Shown one piece after another: positions 1 through 10,686 of a stretch of DNA of 64,000 nucleotides (positions within the stretch are counted from its first letter, which is position 1; every line of letters starts with the position of its first letter). The notes beneath the pieces are model-generated. The model worked only from the letters and a program-made list of their open reading frames with translations. It searched no databases and was not told where the DNA came from. A program made the position numbers and the translations under genes. This DNA comes from Plectosphaerella cucumerina (Eukaryota; Ascomycota; Sordariomycetes; Glomerellales; Plectosphaerellaceae), in NCBI GenBank assembly GCA_020746995.1, contig JAGPXD010000003.1, positions 3,968,001 to 4,032,000 of the forward strand, written 5' to 3'.

Positions 1-264
1 ATGTCATCGCTCTTCGACTCCTTCTTCGGCTTCATCTTCTGGGGCCTCGCCTACTTCCGCATGCGCTCCGCCGACAAGCGCGTCGGTCGCAAGTCGGCCA
101 ACAAGATTGTCGAATACCTCTCCGTCGCCGCCAACCTCTTCATCATCTTCATCGGCTGCTTCTTCCTCTCAGTCGGAACATATGCCAGCGTCGAGGGCAT
201 CATCGACGAGTTCAGGGCGGGTACCACAAGAGGAGTCTTCAGCTGCGCGAGCAACGGCCTGTGA
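1..264 (+). CDS. C-terminal end of an amino-acid transporter (AAAP type), partial
   Basis: The frame is open from the first base, so the start lies outside the window; the ATG at base 1 is probably internal. About 87 residues remain, ending at TGA 262-264. Two hydrophobic segments are visible (about residues 5-18 and 43-63), separated by a basic loop with RMRSADKRVGRK. The tail GTYASVEGIIDEFRAG followed by a short Cys-containing end resembles the last helices of fungal amino acid/auxin permease family transporters, which move neutral amino acids by proton symport at the plasma membrane or vacuole. A different multi-pass transporter is possible because only the end is visible. Confidence 0.6.
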   Translation: MSSLFDSFFGFIFWGLAYFRMRSADKRVGRKSANKIVEYLSVAANLFIIFIGCFFLSVGTYASVEGIIDEFRAGTTRGVFSCASNGL

Positions 265-851
265 GCTATTCGTTCAGGGTACGACAGGCTGGTATTGCAG
301 GACCACGGATGTCTCCGCACGATGCACGGATGATCTCTCTCCTTTCGCTGCCAAGACTGCTAGCGGGACAGGGGGGCGGGTGAGGGTATCGTGACAAAGA
401 AGCGCATGCGATCCTCGGTGCAATGAGCCGCGATGTCTGCAGTCTGCCGAACCCTGTGACGTTTTCACTGATCGATGCCATCACCCCGCACACCCTTCGC
501 CCCCAGAAACCTTGTTTGCCAACCCACGACCGGCTGCAGCATCCCACAACGTCCCCGCGTTTGCGCCTGGGCTCCGACACTGCCGGCCGCCGATCCCACT
601 CCGCATCGTTCTATCTGCCGCAACTACGGGGAAGCGCACCAGTCGGCTTGTCGTACCTGGGTTACATCCCGATTGACCGTGATGGATCAATTGACTTGGC
701 CCCGCGGCGACATTTCTCCGTACAAGCGCTCGCAACAATTGGGCGGAACATGCTCCAGGTTCCCTGACATAGCCCGACCGCCGAAAGAATAAGAGCGAGA
801 CGGCCGGCATGCAAACCTTGCGTTCATCCATCATCGACAGCACGCTTCAAC
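265..851. other. Intergenic region before the GH43 gene
   Basis: 587 bases without a supportable gene. It holds the 3' flank of the transporter and the upstream region of the GH43 gene. I see no clear TATA box or repeat. Confidence 0.5.
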
Positions 852-1878
852 ATGATCGTATCTCGCCTTGTCTCTGCGGTCCTCGCCGTCGTACCCGCCG
901 TTGCGGCGTTCACGAACCCCATCCGCAACCCCGGAGGCGCCGATCCCCAAATCACCTTCTTCGACGGGTGGTACTACTTCATCGCGACCGAATGGACGGA
1001 CCTCAGGCTGTCTCGAGCGCAGTCAATTGAGGGTCTGAAGACCGCCGAGTCCAAGGTCATCTACTCTGACGCGGACCCGTCTCGCTGCTGCAACGTCTGG
1101 GCCCCGGAGATCCATCTCATCGATGGGACTTGGTACCTGTACTACACGGCTGGCCTGGACGGCTCGACCAACCTCGGAGGGCAGAGAATGCACGCACTTT
1201 CTGGTAGGTAGCTTGACCTCCACCTGTTTCCGATCTCTTACTGACCTTGTAGGCGGCGCCTCGCCATGGGACGACTGGTCCTACGCTGGCCAGATGATCG
1301 ACCATTGGGGCATCGACGGTACCATCCTTCGCTTCACCGAGTGGGGCAACTACTTTGTCTACTCGTGCATGACAGGCGTTCCCAACCAGTCCACCTGCGT
1401 TCGCAAGTTGGCCGACGACAACGTCTCCCTCACCGGCCCTCTCAGCATCGTCTCCCAGCCCGACCAGCCGTGGGAGCGCAGCGAGGTGCCCGTCCACGAG
1501 GGCGCCTTCGGCCTCTACTTCGGAAACAGGACCTACATCGCCTACTCGGCAAACTACTGCTGGACCCCCGACTACTGCGTCGCCCTGCTTGAGTGGGATG
1601 GCGTCACGGACCCAATGAGGCCCGAGGCGTGGACTAAGTCTGATGGATGCGTGCTGACGAACGGCGGGGGCAACTTTGGCACGGGGCACAACAGCTTCTT
1701 CAGGAGCCCGGATGGCACCGAGACTTGGATCACGTTCCATGCGACGGATGTTCAGACTGGTGCTTGCGATGACAGGAGGTACACCATGGTGCAACCCCTG
1801 ACGGCCAATGCGGATGGAACTCCCAACTTTGGCGCCGTCCAGGACTGGACCTACGAGTGGGCTGAACCCAGCGCATAA
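852..1878 (+). CDS. Secreted GH43 glycoside hydrolase (arabinofuranosidase-like)
   Basis: Two exons, 852-1203 and 1253-1878, with a 49-nt intron (donor GTAGGT, acceptor TTGTAG); the junction reads HALSGGASPWDDW. The protein is about 325 residues. Residues 1-19 (MIVSRLVSAVLAVVPAVAA) form a signal peptide. Family 43 five-bladed propeller landmarks follow: NPGGADPQ near the mature N-terminus (catalytic base Asp), WAPEIHLIDGTWYLYYT (residues about 85-100), and a Glu in VHEGAFGLYFGN (general acid). GTGHNSFF lies near the end. The layout resembles GH43 exo-arabinofuranosidases that release arabinose from plant arabinan, but substrate cannot be read from sequence. No carbohydrate-binding module is present. 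It probably acts outside the cell on plant wall polysaccharide. Confidence 0.88.
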
Positions 1879-1990
1879 AGCGTGAGATGATGCCAATTGT
1901 ACATATGAGACTTGATTAACAAAGTGGTATGGCTTCAAAGGCATGGCTTCAAATACAAACTTCTAGTGACACAGGCCACGCCATGTTCGC

Positions 1991-2970
1991 TCAACATTGC
2001 CGCGATGCTATCACAAAATGGCAGAACTGCTTGGAATAGCGTCGCCGAAGACGTTTTCCGAGCAGAATAGTGCCAAGCAGGGACGTGACAAATCCCAATG
2101 CCACAAAAGCAGTCCCGACTCCGAAGTTATCAGCAACGAGGTTCAACAGCCGCCCGTCTGACCCGTGCCACGACCGCCCCGCCGCATGTCCAAACACCGT
2201 CCTGGCAAACCCTTCGTCCAGCAACACTGGTGAACTTGGCGGCCCAAACATGTCGACGTACTGGCTGTAGGCGGCCGTCACCATCAATGGGCCTGTGGAC
2301 CAGAAGACACGAAGATACGGCAGGAGAATCCGTCTCTGAACATCTCCACGCCGTTTGGCTTCTGTCAGGGCCCACCAGATGAAGGGATGGTCGGCGGGAG
2401 CCATGAACATGTGGTTGCTCAGTCCTCTGTTGCCAGCTGTTGGGGCGAACTTGGCTCCAGACAGATGTCGGAGGCAGTCGAGCTCCTCCATGGATCTTGG
2501 GAAGACATCAAGGTCGGCATACACCCCCCCTTCGGCGTGGACCACAACGAGTCTCATCAGGTCCGCCCTTTGGACATTGTGGGAATAGCCGTGATAGGTT
2601 GACTCGAGCCATGGGTATCTTTGTTGTAGAAGGTTGAGGAGGTCTTCGTCGGTCCACAGCTTGACTGTGTAGTTGAGGGGTTCTGTTGCACTCTTCCATT
2701 CGTCGTGGAAAGCTCGAGTAGGGTAGGTGCTTAGGTCCGTGGACTTCCAAATCTGATGGATGAGGGGGGTGTTTCTGGTTCGGACTTTCGTGTGAAATCT
2801 GTTGCTTGGGTTGTGATGTCTTGGGCGCATTGTGTGACTGTGTCGATAGGAAGAGGAAAAGTTGTAGAGTCTGCGATGAAGCTGACTTGGTGTGCTGTTA
2901 GGAGCAAGAGGAGGAGGATAGATGTTGCCAGTAGAATCCTTGGACCATTATGGAACACGTGTTCCAGCAT
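1991..2970 (-). CDS. GT32-type glycosyltransferase (DXD family), frame broken at a C-run
   Basis: The catalytic part (2830 down to 1991) carries LIHQIWKST, VQRADLMRLVVVHAEGG and YADLDVFP. The last holds the DXD metal/nucleotide-sugar motif of GT32 enzymes related to Och1 alpha-1,6-mannosyltransferase and MIPC-synthase subunits of the Golgi. An upstream ATG at 2970 opens another frame with a strong signal anchor (ILLATSILLLLLL), as expected for a type II Golgi protein. The two frames meet at six C residues (plus-strand G6, 2764-2769); one more base would join them as TPPLIHQIW. No well-formed intron explains the shift. A second hydrophobic stretch lies near the C-terminus (VALGFVTSLLGTILL). 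The Met at 2830 would give a protein without the anchor. Either a sequence error or a true frameshift. Confidence 0.75.
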
Positions 2971-4340
2971 GTTGACTTGGTCAAGATATGATCTGATCAG
3001 AACAATATTTTGATCAGGAGAGAATGTATGTATCGGAAAGAGGGGATCGACGTCGAAGCGGTGGCCAAGTCCAAGGTGGCTTTTTGAGGAGTTCGTCGGG
3101 TGCGGTGTTGAGTCTGTGCCTCGGGTTTGGGTAGAAAAGGGCGGTCAACGGGCAGGGAAGGAGCGGCTTTGGTAAGGAAATAATACAGAAAAGAGACAAT
3201 TAGATCCTTCTGAACATGATGTACCGATAGAGTTGATGTCAAGTCCGGCTTCAGTCAAACAAAGCGTATCGAGGAGACATCAACAACAAGAGGGCCATCG
3301 GTAGCTGCCTAGAACAACTCTTGCGAGCAAATCTTATTCTTCCCACCTCCTGAACCACAAGCAATACGATCCGCCCCAGGTCCATCATTCGCATAAGTCA
3401 TAGGGCGCTTCGCAGGGCGCAGGGCCGTCTGAAGCCCACCTCAGGGGCAAGGGGGGCACGGCACAAAACCGTACAGAATCTCCCAATTCATGACTCCTGA
3501 CGGCTATCGTGATGTCCGATCTAACCCATAAAGGGAATAATTAACCGTGCATACGGTACATACGACAGTTTGCCACGCCCATTCGCAGCTTTCAGGCACA
3601 GCAGTGCTGTGAAACGAGGGCCGGTCGTGTCAAGTGGCTGTGACATGCCTTACCCAGCCGTCGGCGGCAAGCGAATTCCGTGATGAGCCTTGCCTGACTC
3701 GGCTCAAACGATGTTTCGGGCCAAAGAACGCCGTTCTCGTGATGGAAACATTCTTCCAGGTCCAGTTCCTCTTCTCCTTGGGGTCAAGTGCGTGTGGCCG
3801 TTCTAGGCAGCCGTCGTCGGGAGTCGGGGCCGCGGGAGGCTCCGCCCCCAACAAGGCAGCCGTCAAAGGTCAATGCTAATGCTCGCTGGAGCGGCAATAG
3901 CATGAATTGTCTCTGTGAGGGAGTTTGTGTCATTGGCTGCGAGTTGCGAGGATGCACAGCAATCCCGCTCGGTGATCTATGCGTGGGCGGCGTCTTCCAT
4001 CGGACCAATTCTCGGGTCCATTGATCCGGTGAGAACTTACCCTACCACCTTAGGAGCAATGGCGGAAGATTTCCGGTACTGCGGACGTTTGATACACCGC
4101 GGTTGGGAGGAAAAGTGCGGCGAGAGTCAGAACATTATGCAGTGGCCACGAGATGGGACGAATGTCGGTACGCAGCCTTTCTGAGATACAACTACAAGAA
4201 GAAACCTGAGTCCTGGCATCAGGCCCGCTACATGTTTCCACTGTCATCTATCACTTACTTGCAAAGACTCAATGAACACGAAGCCTTCAATCGGGTCATC
4301 TGGCCAGGAGTCCCTGTGCCGCTGCCTGCTGCAACTTCCA
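2971..4340. other. Gene-free stretch between GT32 and aldo/keto reductase genes
   Basis: About 1.4 kb. It holds the upstream region of the GT32 gene and the 3' flank of the aldo/keto reductase. Open frames here are short and of random composition. I see no RNA gene or repeat. Confidence 0.5.
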
Positions 4341-5507
4341 TCAATCTCCCTTGCCAATCGGCTTGCCAGCCCTCTGCCACGCGATGTGGGCGGATGGGGC
4401 CAGCATGATAGGGGTCACACCGGTCTCCCTTGGGTCGTCGCCGAGAATGTTGGACGGGAACCCAAGATCAAAATATTGGAAGCCTTCAATCGTCTTGATG
4501 TGCTCCTCGCTCAGACGAAGGTCCAAGGCCTTGATGTTGTCCTGGAGATGCTCAACCTTTCGGCCTCCGACGACGGGGAAGACGTTGCGCGCCTTGTGCA
4601 TGACATAGGCCAGGGCCACCTGCTGGATACTGCCGGCGCCAACATCCTCGGCGACCCGTGCAAGCGTCTCGCTGGCCTTGCGTTCCGTGTCGGTCTGGTC
4701 GGGCCCCCACATGGGTCGAAGGCCCTCGCCTGCTGCCTTGCGCGAGTCGATCTGGGCCTGGGTCTGGAGCTTGCCTCCTCCAAGGACATCCCAGGGGACG
4801 AGCGCCATCCCGAAGTGGCGGGCCATGGGGATAATCTCTCGCTCGAAATCCCGTGACATGACGTTCCACCGGCCCTGGTACACGGAAAAGGGCGTCTTTC
4901 CGTGGGCCCTCGCGTAGACATTGGCGGCCGAAACGACCCACGCGGGCATATCGGAGGCGCCGAGGTACAGGACCTTGCCCTGCTCAACGAGGATGTGGAG
5001 GGAGTCCATGAGTTCTTCGATGGAAGTGGTCCAGTCCCACCAATGGATGTACAGCAGATCGATGTAGCTGGTTTGCAGCTTCTTAAGCGACGCTTCCACA
5101 GAGAGGAAGAGCGACTTTTTGTGGTTGCCGGAGAAGTTGACTGTCTTTCCAGCGCCGAGCTCATGCGAGCGGTAGTTGCTGGAGAACTTGGTGGCGATGA
5201 ACATGAGGTCGCGGTTGCCTCGCGCTTGGGTCCAGTCGCCGATGAAAGTTTCAGACTCCTCATTCTGGTAGTTGTTGGCGGTATCGATGAAGTTGCCACC
5301 AGCGTTCGCGTAGGCATCGAGGATCTTGAAGACCTGGTCGGAGTCCATGGCGCCCATGACACTGGCGAGGGCCGTGCCGAAGGACATGGCGCCCAGGCAC
5401 AGCGGCGAGACGCGGACCCCGGCCGTACTGGACAGGATTCGGTAGCGACCCAACTCTGAGGGGGGTTCCGGGGCGGGCCGCAGGAACGAAGGGACTTCTG
5501 AAGCCAT
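4341..5507 (-). CDS. Aldo/keto reductase (aryl-alcohol dehydrogenase / norsolorinic acid reductase-like)
   Basis: Single exon, 388 residues from Met at 5507 (MASEVPSFLRPAPEPPSEL), which matches the usual start of this subgroup; an in-frame Met 19 codons upstream is less likely. The family (AKR9-like) reduces aldehydes or ketones with NADPH in the cytosol. The catalytic tetrad is visible: Asp and Tyr in FIDTANNYQ, Lys in IATKFSS and His in LLYIHWWDW. The cofactor-binding end contains VVGGRKVEHLQDNI. Length and motifs are complete. It is divergent from the Sec72-like gene across about 970 bases. Such enzymes occur in both general detoxification and secondary-metabolite clusters; nothing nearby points to a cluster. 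Confidence 0.9.
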   Translation of the reverse strand: MASEVPSFLRPAPEPPSELGRYRILSSTAGVRVSPLCLGAMSFGTALASVMGAMDSDQVFKILDAYANAGGNFIDTANNYQNEESETFIGDWTQARGNRDLMFIATKFSSNYRSHELGAGKTVNFSGNHKKSLFLSVEASLKKLQTSYIDLLYIHWWDWTTSIEELMDSLHILVEQGKVLYLGASDMPAWVVSAANVYARAHGKTPFSVYQGRWNVMSRDFEREIIPMARHFGMALVPWDVLGGGKLQTQAQIDSRKAAGEGLRPMWGPDQTDTERKASETLARVAEDVGAGSIQQVALAYVMHKARNVFPVVGGRKVEHLQDNIKALDLRLSEEHIKTIEGFQYFDLGFPSNILGDDPRETGVTPIMLAPSAHIAWQRAGKPIGKGD

Positions 5508-6478
5508 GCTGAAGATGGATGGGCCAAGGGCTGTCTGGGTAGTGGACAGGATCTGAAGACACACCGGTGAGTTGTGAGATGAGTGTGATGTGATGTCCTT
5601 GGCTGCGGCGCTCTCCTGATATCATATGAGAAGTATGGCTGGAGGTGTTGGTGTCTTGTGAGGGCTGCTGGATGAAGCATCGGGCGTCATGATGTCGATG
5701 GCCTCGTCTAGCCCAGAACGGCCAAGGGGTGCGGGGAAAGATCGACGTTGTGTTGACCCGGGAGCCCGACAAAAAAGCTTCCGGGAACCCGACAGAGGTG
5801 CTGTTGCACATATCGATTGTTCATCTTCATGCAGTTCGTGATTGACAGGTCCGGATTTTGCCCTCTCTCGAGTCTATCTCCGTTAACTCCCGTCCACGAT
5901 GGTAATTCTCCGTGGTCAAGCCTCGGTTTCGTGAAATTTGGGGCAGGGCTATCGGAGGAATCACAGATGGGGGCCGATCATCTTGACCCAGGCATTAAGA
6001 TCAGGGGGCTGTGAATTTTGTGGTCAAGTTGAGCATTTACAGATCCGGTGCATACGTTACTCGTACATCCATTCGAGAATTCTCGTGTGTTGATGCCGAG
6101 GATGGGCCTGGTTGTTGAGAGGCTGGTGGCTGGGAGGTCCATCCCCTTGATGGCGGGAGGAGCATGGTGGCAAATACAATTGATTGAAGTTTTGTCGAAA
6201 TCAAAGAGACAGGGTCAGGTGGAATCTCGAGATCAATTGACACACCTTGACGTGCGTAAGTGTTGCTTGATGCCGTCGTCAATGTTCGCTCTGAGCTCCA
6301 GACGTGGACTTCGGGATGGCCGCCCCACACCCCGCGGTTATCGACACGTGCCACATCCGATAAGAGGTCCCCGAAAAGGTCACAGGTGTCCTTCTTGCCG
6401 CATCCCAACCGCAGCAACACCATCACCACCAAAAACACCACCAACACACCCTCCACAACCCTCCACAGCTCACCCGCC
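5508..6478. promoter_or_regulatory. Shared divergent upstream region (aldo/keto reductase and Sec72-like)
   Basis: About 970 bases lie between two genes read away from each other, so both promoters must be here. CAACACCACC-like repeats sit just before the Sec72-like ATG and suggest its 5' untranslated region. No single core motif is certain. Confidence 0.45.
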
Positions 6479-7096
6479 ATGGAGTCCCTCACACATTTCG
6501 ACGCCCTCCCCCTCCAAATCGACCCGGCCTCCAAGGCAATCTCCGCGCCCTCCTCCTCGCGCGCCCTCGCCGCCGAGCTCGCCGAGCTCAACTCCCTCCA
6601 CCGCTCGCTCCTCGCCCTCGAGACCCCCCACGGCATCCCCCCGCCCCCGGTCCCCGTCAACCCCAAGCGCAGCGCCCAGGTCTCCAAGCTCCGCGACAGC
6701 GGCAACGGCGAGTTCCGCAAGGGCAAGTTCCCCGACGCCATAAAGTACTACACCCTCGGCCTCCAGATGGCCCTCGCCCGTCCCACCTGGGAGCCCAACC
6801 AGCTCGTGCGCGAGGAGGTCAGCAATCTCTACGCCAACCGCGCCCAGGCGCACATGGCCCTGACACAATGGGCCGAGGGCGCCGTCGATGCCGAGGCGAG
6901 CGTCGAGGCCAAGCGCGTCGGCAACGCGAAGGCCTGGTGGCGCCGCGGACGGTGCCTGCTCGAGATGGGAAGGCTCGAGGAGGCGCGCGACTGGGTCAAG
7001 CGCGCGCTCGAGGTTGAGGGAGAGGAGGCTGAGCTCGTCGCGCTGCTCAAGGAGACGGAGGGAAAGATCGAGGCAAAGGTCGCTGGCAAGGCCTAG
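6479..7096 (+). CDS. SEC72: Sec72-like TPR protein (ER post-translational translocation)
   Basis: Single exon, 205 residues, start in good context (gccATGg). Residues about 1-70 form a leader with LPLQIDPASKAISAPSSSRALAAELAELNSLHRSLL (two pieces of one region). TPR helices follow: SKLRDSGNGEFRKGKFPDAIKYY style helices from about residue 80, then NLYANRAQAHMALTQW and AWWRRGRCLLEMGRLEEA. This arrangement matches filamentous-fungal Sec72, the cytosolic TPR subunit of the Sec62/63 complex that receives Hsp70-bound precursors at the ER. The frame ends in TAG at 7094-7096 but continues with a Lys/Arg-rich tail for 27 codons (see findings). Another small TPR cochaperone is possible. Confidence 0.75.
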   Translation: MESLTHFDALPLQIDPASKAISAPSSSRALAAELAELNSLHRSLLALETPHGIPPPPVPVNPKRSAQVSKLRDSGNGEFRKGKFPDAIKYYTLGLQMALARPTWEPNQLVREEVSNLYANRAQAHMALTQWAEGAVDAEASVEAKRVGNAKAWWRRGRCLLEMGRLEEARDWVKRALEVEGEEAELVALLKETEGKIEAKVAGKA

Positions 7097-7712
7097 AAGG
7101 TCGATGTCGCGAGCAAGAAGGGCAACAAGAGGAAGAAGGTCCGGGCCACGGTCAAGCAGCGGGGTTCCCGCCGGGGATGAGTTGGGATATGCCGGCTTTA
7201 CGGCCTATGCAGCAGCAGTTGAGCACTTCGTTGGGCATCAGGCGCCGACAAGAACGAAGGGATGGAAGCACAGCGTTATCATGTCACTCGGGGGATCAAC
7301 ACGGGATCAGGCGTTACAGGAAAACCGTCTTTCGTCTCCTTTCTTTCCTTCTAATACAAGATGAGGGGCAGCGACGCCCGATATCTGAAGAAGAAAAGGA
7401 CACCGACCGACCCTTCGTGAAGTTGCCCTGTCCGTGGCCGAAACGCTCTCTCCTAGGGCCGAGCTCTTCTCCCGGCGATCACGCCACTGGTTCCCAATTC
7501 ACCCGTTGAAAACATAATTCCGCATGCCATTCATTCCCTGACCCTATCCCGACCCTAATGAAATGCGAGCTCTCCCTGTGCGTGTCATGCCCCCCTCTCT
7601 TTCGGATTTGTCCCACTCTCATCGATGCCGCTCGACGGCCCTCTCGTCGGGGTATCGGAGGATGAGGTGCATCCGCGGCGCGACCTCCGCGGTGACCCGA
7701 CTCTGGGGGTGG
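7097..7712. other. 3' region between Sec72-like and the convergent small gene
   Basis: About 600 bases. The first 84 bases after the TAG keep an open, basic reading frame; the rest looks untranslated. No RNA gene recognised. Confidence 0.4.

Positions 7713-7768
<56 letters not shown>
7713..7768. repeat. Tetranucleotide microsatellite (TTGA)14
   Basis: About 14 perfect copies of TTGA (TCAA on the other strand), ending roughly 110 bases after the stop of the minus-strand gene at 7877. It lies in its likely 3' untranslated region. Slippage should make its length variable among strains. Confidence 0.95.
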
Positions 7769-7769
<1 letters not shown>

Positions 7770-7876
7770 GATTATGCCGTGGTCGCTTGGTTCGACTACT
7801 GTCGACGCTTGCTGTGCTGGTGGGTTCGTTTCTGCGCATGCCGCGATGGCCACGCGGCTGCTATTGCGGTGGCTGC

Positions 7877-8509
7877 CTATGCCTCCTGCTTCTCGTTGAC
7901 AATGTCGTCCTCGGACGTATCGTCGTCCTTGTCCTTGCTCTGGGCCCTCCTCCGGGGCCTCATGACGGCGTCCTGGCTGGTCATGCGCCTGTCGAGGGCG
8001 CGCTCGAGCTTGGCGCCGAGGGCGAGCTTGCTCATGTTGGCGCTCTTCTCCTCGGTGAGCAGGACGCGCTGGTTGGAGAGGGCCTTGTTCTCCATGCGGC
8101 TGAGGCCGGTCTGGATGTCGGTGATCTCGGCCGTGGCCGAGTCGGTGGTCAGGACGGTGGGCGTCATGCTGTATGTGCTGTAGCGGACGGAGGTGCGGGC
8201 CTGCGTGGGGGGGAGAAGAGGTCAGGCGGGAGCGGCCACGAGGCGAACGGTGGAGCGAACGATGAGACGGGTGGCGAGAGGGTGGGAGGGTGGAGGAGGT
8301 GAGAGAGCAGGTAGGGCGTAGGTATGGTGTCGAGGAATGGGTCCCGAGAAGGAGGGATGTGCTTGTCAGGGAGGACGGGTGTCGGAGTCACGGGTGGGAA
8401 GTGTTTGGGGGAAAGAGAAGAGGGACGAGGTAAGAGGCTTGGGAAGGTGGATGGACGGACGTACCGAAGGGGCCATGATGGGGCGCTCGGATTCCAGGGA
8501 AGCGGGCAT
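7877..8509 (-). CDS. Small conserved unknown protein, two exons
   Basis: Exon 1 (8465-8509) encodes 15 residues, MPASLESERPIMAPS. A 264-nt intron (donor GTACGT at 8464, acceptor CGCAG ending 8201) separates it from exon 2 (7877-8200), which starts ARTSVRYSTYSMTPT. Total 122 residues. The middle (ITDIQTGLSRMENKALSNQR) and the segment with KSANMSKLALGAKLERALDRRM look like a soluble helical domain. The tail alternates basic (RPRRRAQSKDK) and acidic (DDDTSEDD) patches and could hold a nuclear signal. The sequence looks like a conserved fungal family, but I do not recognise a function. The intron is much longer than others here. A start at the internal Met (8167) would lose 26 residues. Confidence 0.7.
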
Positions 8510-10686
8510 TGTGACGGTCGGTGATGGGACGAAAGGTCTTGTCGGGAGACTGCCGTGGTCGGGTCGGGGTCGGGATCAGGTCTGGCCGGGGCTTTCCAAG
8601 GTTCGACTTTGTGACGGGATTGAGATGGACCTCTGATCGGCAACTGGTGACCGGGGTGGTGAATAGCTGATGGGACGCCGAAAACCGGGCCTTTGTGAAT
8701 TTCTTGGGTGACTGGACTGGTTTCTGGGACGGGGAGGATGGAGAGTGGTCGGATTTTCTGCGGTGTAGGTAGGGGGGAAAGAAGCGGAGGAGGAGGGGGC
8801 GGTCCGATATGAAGGACGGAGTGAGTTGTGAGGTCGCCGTTTCGTGTCGCTGGGGTCGGTGCAACGGTTGGATCGCCGAGGTGTTCGTGCACGACGGGTT
8901 GGTCGGGATGCGATGGGGTCGGTGGTGTCAATCAATTGCGACGAAGCGAAATCGACCAGCGGCAAGGTCGGGGGTTCTACTGTAGTCGGGGAATGAATTC
9001 TGGTCGTGGGCCGTAGGATGGGCGCTGGCGATGGAAAAGGAGTGTCGGGTTGATGATGAGGACGGGACTCTGGGAGAGGGGAGGAGGGAGAAGGAGAGGG
9101 AGTTTAGAGGTCGGTGTCACGGGTGGAGGCGTGTCGTGTCCCCCGCGGGTCGTTCACCTCTCACCTCAGTCAGGTCTGGTCTGTCACAGGAGAGAAGGAC
9201 CGACCTGCAGGATTGATGGAATGGACCCGCGCCGCGTCCACTGAGCCCCCCGTCTGCCACTGCCATTACAGCAGTGCTTGCTTCGCCGCATCCCGTCCAG
9301 GCCTAAAAGGGCCCAAGTGCCTTGCAGCTGAGACAGGGTCTCTGGAGGGAGATGCAGGGGTGCTCTGTTAGCAGCCCGACTGGCTTCGACACGTGGTGCC
9401 GCGTTAGTGCTGTACCGACCGCTTATCCCCCGTGCCCAGCGCCGATGCACCTCTAATCCCAGCACGGCACCCGCTGTGTCCATGCTCAAGCCCGTGCCCT
9501 CTCAGGCACTGGACCTTTACCCAAGCTCACCCCTTCCCCTATCTCTCCGGCAGGCCGCCCCGTCCTCAATATGCACAGCACTCTCTCCGTCAATGGGAGA
9601 CCATCTAGAGACGAATGCGTGCATTCTCGTCACGCCCGTTTACTTTCCCCTCATCTGGCCAGATGCGGCCATTGTCAGCTCATCACATCCCACCTGGTGC
9701 TTTCACACGATGCAACTCGACAGCCGAGAAGAAGCCACCTGGCTCCCCTGTTCGTTGCGACGCGACAGGGTCATGGCGATGGCGGGTTTCAACACCCTCA
9801 CAGTCACATCCTGCTGCTCAGGCCGGCCAGGGCCAGGAGACAGGAGACAGGCGGTTCGGCAGATCACAGCGCAAGCGAGCCCGCATCTCGCGTGGCCTGC
9901 TTGTCTGTCTGTCTGCCCCCCCGTCCCGGTCCCTTGCTTTGTCTGCCCGTTGAGACTCCCGACTTGGTCAGCTTGACACGGCTCACTGTCAGTCTGCTTC
10001 TCAAGCTTACTGTTTCACCTTGCTTTCCTGCTTCAGCCGCAACTGAACCATCCGCCACAGACATGATCGACCCATCAGGGCGCAAAGGCGTCAACAAGAC
10101 AAGAATGCAAATCCCTCCCTCCTCTTCCTCCCCTCCAGGCTCCCCCCTTCGCCAAGCCGTTGGCGCTAGCCCGGGGGCTCGCGACCATCCCTCGCCGTCC
10201 CCCTTCGCCGTCATGGGCTTAGCGGCCTGTCTGAGGCGTGCGCAACACGTGGCTGCCGCGCCCGAGATGCACAAGTGGTCCGATGCCATCTCCTCATCAT
10301 CCGCCCCTCCTCTTTCTTTCAGGTGCACCTTTTTTTCCTCAGCCGTCGCCGTCTCGGGACGAAGCGGGCATCAGCCTCTTTCCCCTTTCCCGCTGCGTGG
10401 CCCGCACATGGCAAGCTTGCTGCTAAAGCCGAGGTAGGGCGGCCATCATTCTCGCCGACATCGCTTTGGCTTGAGGCGTAGACACACATTGAGTTCTCGC
10501 CAACAGCTACATTGCGGCGTATATACCACTCCAATATATACAAGCAGAAAACTCGGCATCATCATACATGCCGTCATGCTGACAATCATCCCCCTTCCCG
10601 GCGCCATCTCATGCGAACCGGCGCATGATTTTCTCGCCGACGCTCGTCGCGTGGCGAACCTTAATCCCGCCTAGTCGCCCATCAGG
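8510..10686. other. Gene-poor region, 2.2 kb
   Basis: Upstream sequence of the small conserved gene plus the 3' flank of the DUF1996 gene. Long open frames, such as one at 9571-10437, have no domain-like composition and are explained by high GC. Pyrimidine-rich tracts are frequent (9880-9960, 10010-10150). No RNA gene recognised. Confidence 0.45.

Noticed and set aside
1117..1944. 275-residue minus-strand frame opposite GH43
   Set aside because: Antisense shadow of a well-supported GH43 exon.
4511..5680. 389-residue open frame on the minus strand, another frame over the aldo/keto reductase
   Set aside because: It is rich in Ser/Pro/Arg and overlaps a complete reductase with all catalytic residues; a GC-driven shadow.
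9571..10437. 288-residue plus-strand open frame
   Set aside because: No family pattern, Ser/Pro/His/Arg-rich, several overlapping frames of similar length.
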